A DNA stretch of 64,000 bases from Streptomyces sp. NBC_00239 (lineage in GTDB: Bacteria > Actinomycetota > Actinomycetes > Streptomycetales > Streptomycetaceae), in assembly GCF_036194065.1 (NCBI RefSeq), contig NZ_CP108095.1, positions 2,356,001-2,420,000 on the forward strand, written 5' to 3'. Under the pieces are notes generated by a model, which was given only the letters and a program-made list of their open reading frames with translations, was not told the DNA's origin and ran no database searches. Shown piece by piece: positions 60,212-64,000 of this stretch. A program made the translations under genes and the position numbers. The first letter of the stretch is position 1. Each line of letters starts with the position of its first letter.

Positions 60212-61870
60212 ATGAGCGCCACACCGGGACGTAACCGCAGATCCGGGCAGACCCGGCGACCCGGCCTGCCCCGGCTCGGGCTTCCCCGGCTCGGCCTGCC
60301 CCGGCGCGTGTTCTCCCAGGTGCTGCTGATGCAGCTGGCGATCGCCGCCGGCGTCACCGTGCTGGCCACCGGCCTGTTCCTCGCACCGCTCGGCAGCCAG
60401 CTCGACGACCAGGCCATGCGCCGCGCCCTCGCCATCGCGCAGAGCACCGCGGCCGACCCCCGACTGGCGGCCGACGTGCTGGCCCACCGCGCCGTCCCGC
60501 AGAGCCCCGTACAGGCCACCGCGGAACGCGTGCGCGGGGCCACCGGGGCCGAGTACGTGGTGGTCCTCGACCTCCAGGGCATCCGGCGCTCGCACCCCAG
60601 CCGGGAGCGCATCGGCCGGCACGTCTCCACCGACCCCGCCGAGGCCCTCGCCGGCCGGGAGGTCATGGAGATCGACGACGGCACGCTGGGGCGGTCGGCC
60701 CGCGGCAAGGTCCCGCTGCGCGCCGCGGACGGCCGGATCGTCGGGGCGGTGTCCGTCGGCATCGCGTACGACAGCGTCCGCGACCGGCTGCTCGGGGCCA
60801 TCCCCGGCCTGTTGGCGTACGCCGGCGGAGCCCTGGCCGCGGGGGCGCTCGCCGCGTACCTGATCTCCCGCCGCATCCAGCGCCAGACCCGCGACCTGGC
60901 CTTCTCCGACATCTCCGCCCTGCTCACCGAACGCGAGACGATGCTCCACTCGCTCCGCGAGGGCGTCGTCGCACTCGACTCGGACGGCCGGATCCGGCTC
61001 GTGAACGACGAGGCGCAGCGGCTGCTCGGTCTCGGTCCGGACGCGGCCGGGCGCCCCCTGGACGAGGTGCTCGGCAGCGGGCGCACCACCGACGTCCTCG
61101 CGGGCCGGGTCACCGGCGAGGACCTCCTGACCGTCCGGGGCTCCCGCGTCCTGGTCGCCAACCGGATGCCCACCGAGGACGGCGGCGCCGTCGCCACCCT
61201 GCGCGACCGCACCGAGCTGGAGCAGCTCGGCCGGGAGCTGGATTCCACCCGCGGCCTCATCGACGCGCTGCGCGCCCAGGACCACGAGCACGCCAACCGG
61301 CTGCACACCCTGCTCGGCCTGCTGGAGCTGGGACTCCACGAGGAGGCGGCCGCCTACGTCACCGAGGTGGTGGGGGTGCACCGGACCACGGCCGAGCAGG
61401 TCACCGAGAAGGTCCGGGATCCGCTGCTGGCGGCCCTTCTGGTCGGCAAGGCGACGGTCGCGGCCGAGCGCGGCGTGCCGCTGCGGCTCTCCGCGGACAC
61501 CCTCCTCCCCGACCGCCTGGTGGACCCGGGCGGTCTCGTCACGATCCTCGGCAATCTCGTCGACAACGCGCTGGACGCGGCGGCGGGCTCCCCGGACCCG
61601 CGCGTCGAGGTGGAACTGCAGGCCGAAGGGCACGCCGTCGTGCTCCGGGTCCGCGACAGCGGGCCCGGCGTACCCGCGGGGCAGCGCGAGCAGATCTTCA
61701 CCGAGGGCTGGACCACGAAGCGGCCCCAGCCGCAGGCGCACGGCAAGCGCGGCCTCGGACTCGCGCTGGTGCGCCGCCTGGCGGAGCGGCAGGGCGGCAG
61801 CGCCCGGGCCGGGGCGGCGGCCGACGGCGGGGCGGAATTCGCCGTCGTCCTCCCGGAGGCGCTGCGGTGA
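60212..61870 (+). CDS. CitA/DcuS-type sensor histidine kinase
   Basis: This 552-residue protein has a Pro/Leu/Gly/Arg-rich N-terminal tail, TM1 (about 36-60), an extracytoplasmic PDC/PAS-like sensor (60-195) with G-R-E-V and A-D-G-R-I-V-G, TM2 (about 200-220), and a cytoplasmic PAS (255-340). The phospho-acceptor is H358 in D-H-E-H-A-N-R-L-H, and the ATPase domain has N-L-V-D-N-A-L-D-A. This family senses C4-dicarboxylates, citrate or related carboxylates. It is co-translated with the response regulator (GTGA at 61867). Confidence 0.92.
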   Translation: MSATPGRNRRSGQTRRPGLPRLGLPRLGLPRRVFSQVLLMQLAIAAGVTVLATGLFLAPLGSQLDDQAMRRALAIAQSTAADPRLAADVLAHRAVPQSPVQATAERVRGATGAEYVVVLDLQGIRRSHPSRERIGRHVSTDPAEALAGREVMEIDDGTLGRSARGKVPLRAADGRIVGAVSVGIAYDSVRDRLLGAIPGLLAYAGGALAAGALAAYLISRRIQRQTRDLAFSDISALLTERETMLHSLREGVVALDSDGRIRLVNDEAQRLLGLGPDAAGRPLDEVLGSGRTTDVLAGRVTGEDLLTVRGSRVLVANRMPTEDGGAVATLRDRTELEQLGRELDSTRGLIDALRAQDHEHANRLHTLLGLLELGLHEEAAAYVTEVVGVHRTTAEQVTEKVRDPLLAALLVGKATVAAERGVPLRLSADTLLPDRLVDPGGLVTILGNLVDNALDAAAGSPDPRVEVELQAEGHAVVLRVRDSGPGVPAGQREQIFTEGWTTKRPQPQAHGKRGLGLALVRRLAERQGGSARAGAAADGGAEFAVVLPEALR

Positions 61871-62556
61871 TCGACGTACTCGTGGTGGACGACGACCAGC
61901 GTGTTGCCCTGATCAACGCGGCCTATGTGGCGAAGGTTCCCGGCTTCCGCGCCGTGGCCCGGGTCCACTCCGTGGCCGAGGCGCTGGAGTTCCTCGGGAG
62001 TCACCCGGTGGACCTGTTGCTGCTGGACCACTACCTGCCCGACGGGAACGGCCTCGACCTCGTACGCCGGCTGCGGCAGCTCGGCCACCACGCCGACGTG
62101 ATCATGGTGACGGCCGCCCGGGACCTGGCCACCGTCCAATCCGCGATGCGCCTCGGCGCCCTCCAGTACCTGGTCAAGCCGTTCGCCTTCGCCGGGCTGC
62201 GGGCGAAGCTGGAGGCGTACGCGGCGCTGCGCCGCACCCTGGCGGCGGGCGGCGAGGCGGAACAGGCCGAGGTGGACCGGATCTTCGGGGCGCTCGCTGC
62301 GGCCGGCGCCCCCGTGGAACTCCCCAAGGGCCACTCCCCCACCACCGCCGAACTGGTCCGGCAGGTCCTGCTGGCCGCCGGAGACACGCTGTCCACCCAG
62401 GAGATCGCCGACCGGGCGGGCGTGAGCCGGCAGACCGCCCAGCGCTATCTGAAGCTCCTGGAGCGCAGCGGCCGGGTCCGCCTGACCCTGCGCTACGGCG
62501 AAACCGGCCGCCCCGAGCACCGCTACGCGTGGGTGGCGGCCGGTCCGCAGGCCTGA
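61867..62556 (+). CDS. CitB/DcuR-type response regulator
   Basis: This 229-residue protein has a receiver domain with D-D and phospho-acceptor D54 (L-L-L-D-H-Y-L-P) and Lys in V-K-P-F. The C-terminal helix-turn-helix (about 170-205, T-Q-E-I-A-D-R-A-G-V-S-R-Q-T-A-Q-R-Y-L) is of the type seen in CitB relatives. The GTG start overlaps the kinase stop. The convergent symporter gene 75 bp downstream is the most likely kind of target, by analogy with carboxylate-responsive systems. Confidence 0.92.
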   Translation: MIDVLVVDDDQRVALINAAYVAKVPGFRAVARVHSVAEALEFLGSHPVDLLLLDHYLPDGNGLDLVRRLRQLGHHADVIMVTAARDLATVQSAMRLGALQYLVKPFAFAGLRAKLEAYAALRRTLAAGGEAEQAEVDRIFGALAAAGAPVELPKGHSPTTAELVRQVLLAAGDTLSTQEIADRAGVSRQTAQRYLKLLERSGRVRLTLRYGETGRPEHRYAWVAAGPQA

Positions 62557-62631
62557 CGCCCGCGCCCACCGGAGAAGCGGCTGTCCCCCCGCGAACCGGC
62601 GACCGCGGACCGACGGGCCGGCGCCCGGGCC

Positions 62632-64000
62632 TCAGACCGCCCCGGCCCCCGTCAGGGAGCGCACCTCGGTCTCGGCGTGCCGGGCCTCGTCGGGCACCTC
62701 GCGCGAGGTGACGGTGCCCAGCCAGCCGGCCAGGAAGCCGAGCGGGATGGAGACGATCCCCGGGTTCTGCAGCGGGAAGACCTGGAAGTCCACGCCGGGG
62801 AACAGCGCCGCGGGGCTGCCGGACACCACGGGCGACAGCAGCACCAGCACGACGGCCGGGACGAGTCCCCCGTACACCGACCAGACGGCACCGCGGGTGG
62901 TGAACCCCCGCCAGAAGAGCGAGTAGAGCAGCACCGGCAGGTTGGCCGAGGCGGCGACCGCGAAGGCGAGGCCGACCAGGAAGGCGACGTTGAGGTCCTG
63001 GGCGAGCAGCCCGAGCCCGATCGCGACGGCGCCGATGCCCACCGCGGCGGTCCGGGCCACCGCCACCTCGCTGCGCTGCTTGGCGTGCTTGCGCTTCAGC
63101 GAGGCGTACAGGTCGTGGGCGACGGAGGCGGAGGACGCGAGGGTGATGCCGGCCACCACCGCGAGGATGGTGGCGAAGGCGATGGCCGCGACCACGGCGA
63201 ACAGCACGGTGCCGCCGGTGGTGCCGCTGCCGCCGCCCAGGAACAGGGCGAGCAGCGGTACGGCGGTGTTCCCGGCCGCGTTGGAGGCGCGTACCTCCTC
63301 GGGTCCGACCAGGGCGGCCGCGCCGAAGCCGAGCACGATGGTCATCAGGTAGAAGCCACCGATGAGGCCGATCGCCCAGACCACCGAGCGGCGGGCGGCG
63401 CGCGCGGTCGGCACGGTGTAGAAGCGGGACAGGATGTGCGGCAGCCCGGCCGTGCCCAGGACGAGCGCGAGGCCGAGGCTCAGGAAGTCGAAGCGTGCCG
63501 TCCAGTCGCCGCCGTACTTCAGTCCGGGGCCGAGGAACCTGTCGCCGTGCCCGCTGCGTTCGGCGGCGCTGGTGAGCAACTGGTTGAAGTTCCCGTGGAA
63601 GTTCACCAGCACCAGCACGGTCAGCGCGATGGCACCGCCCATGAGCAGCACCGCCTTGACGATCTGGATCCACGTGGTGGCGCGCATGCCGCCGAAGGAC
63701 ACGTAGATCACCATCAGCGCGCCGACGCCGATCACCGTCCAGGCCCGGGCCGCGGCGCTGCTCCCGCCGAGCAGCAGGGACACCAGGCTGCCCGCGCCGA
63801 CCATCTGCGCGATGAGGTACAGCACGGAGACGGTCACGGACGAGGTGCCGGCGGCGATCCGTACGGGACGCTCGCTCATCCGGGCCGCCACCACGTCGGC
63901 GAGCGTGAACCGGCCGCAGTTGCGGACCAGTTCGGCGACCAGGAAGAGCACGACGAGCCAGGCCACGAGGAAGCCGACGGAGTACAGCAGGCCGTCGTAG
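62632..64000 (-). CDS. Sodium:solute symporter (SSS family, acetate/monocarboxylate type), 5' end missing
   Basis: The last 456 codons of a symporter, cut by the right edge of the window; the frame is open through position 64000 (Y-D-G-L-L-Y-S-V-G-F). About ten of the usual 13 helices are visible. Signature segments are G-R-F-T-L-A-D-V-V-A-A-R, G-A-G-S-L-V, G-G-M-R-A-T-T-W-I-Q, and P-H-I-L-S-R-F-Y. These match ActP/MctC-like carriers of acetate, pyruvate or propionate. The convergent two-component operon is a likely regulator. Confidence 0.92.
   Translation of the reverse strand, partial: YDGLLYSVGFLVAWLVVLFLVAELVRNCGRFTLADVVAARMSERPVRIAAGTSSVTVSVLYLIAQMVGAGSLVSLLLGGSSAAARAWTVIGVGALMVIYVSFGGMRATTWIQIVKAVLLMGGAIALTVLVLVNFHGNFNQLLTSAAERSGHGDRFLGPGLKYGGDWTARFDFLSLGLALVLGTAGLPHILSRFYTVPTARAARRSVVWAIGLIGGFYLMTIVLGFGAAALVGPEEVRASNAAGNTAVPLLALFLGGGSGTTGGTVLFAVVAAIAFATILAVVAGITLASSASVAHDLYASLKRKHAKQRSEVAVARTAAVGIGAVAIGLGLLAQDLNVAFLVGLAFAVAASANLPVLLYSLFWRGFTTRGAVWSVYGGLVPAVVLVLLSPVVSGSPAALFPGVDFQVFPLQNPGIVSIPLGFLAGWLGTVTSREVPDEARHAETEVRSLTGAGAV

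Overview
The window is a stretch of a Streptomyces (or very close relative) chromosome. GC content is very high with strong third-position bias. The gene set is typical of the genus: cutR/cutS, sepH, ptsH behind a DasR-type operator, a parC-type topoisomerase, dut plus DUF3710, DUF4193, hemH, a reversed-order Pat acetyltransferase, and a c-di-AMP riboswitch in front of an M23 peptidase. Everything was read by eye; no database search was run.

Region 1 (1-15364, all minus strand) is a nonribosomal peptide biosynthetic cluster that runs off the left edge. In transcription order it holds NRPS A-T-C-A-T, NRPS C-A-T-C, a stand-alone A-T protein that completes the split last module, a type II thioesterase, a cytochrome P450, an MbtH-like protein, a SyrP-like Fe(II)/2-oxoglutarate hydroxylase, and the first seven codons of what looks like another condensation-domain protein. 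At least four residues are activated, and two oxidative tailoring enzymes are present. No regulator, exporter or terminal thioesterase is visible, so the cluster continues to the left. I do not recognise the product.

Region 2 (15.5-25.5 kb) holds an RNA methyltransferase and a set of potassium genes: a KimA-type permease divergent from two TrkA-family proteins, then a DUF3159 membrane protein, an OB-fold protein and the KdpDE two-component system, without kdpFABC.

Region 3 (25.8-45.4 kb) is mostly conserved core: DUF3710, dut, a thioesterase-fold protein, DUF3093, DUF4193, cutRS, an inositol-monophosphatase-type enzyme, ferrochelatase, an MFS transporter overlapping a sugar-lactone oxidase, a Pro-Thr-rich membrane protein, sepH, a sulfurtransferase, a VOC protein, a nucleotidyltransferase, thymidine kinase, a phosphodiesterase-like protein and DUF5998.

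Region 4 (45.5-64 kb) contains the Pat-type acetyltransferase, HPr under a DasR site, a GntR regulator, a riboswitch-controlled M23 peptidase, paired M16 peptidases, parC, a remarkable coiled-coil/Mrr-nuclease/TerD fusion, a CobW GTPase, and a CitA/DcuS-type two-component system next to a sodium:solute symporter cut by the right edge.

Most promising for follow-up: the orphan NRPS cluster with its split module separated by a 28-bp minisatellite, the Mrr-TerD fusion, and the potassium/c-di-AMP-linked genes.
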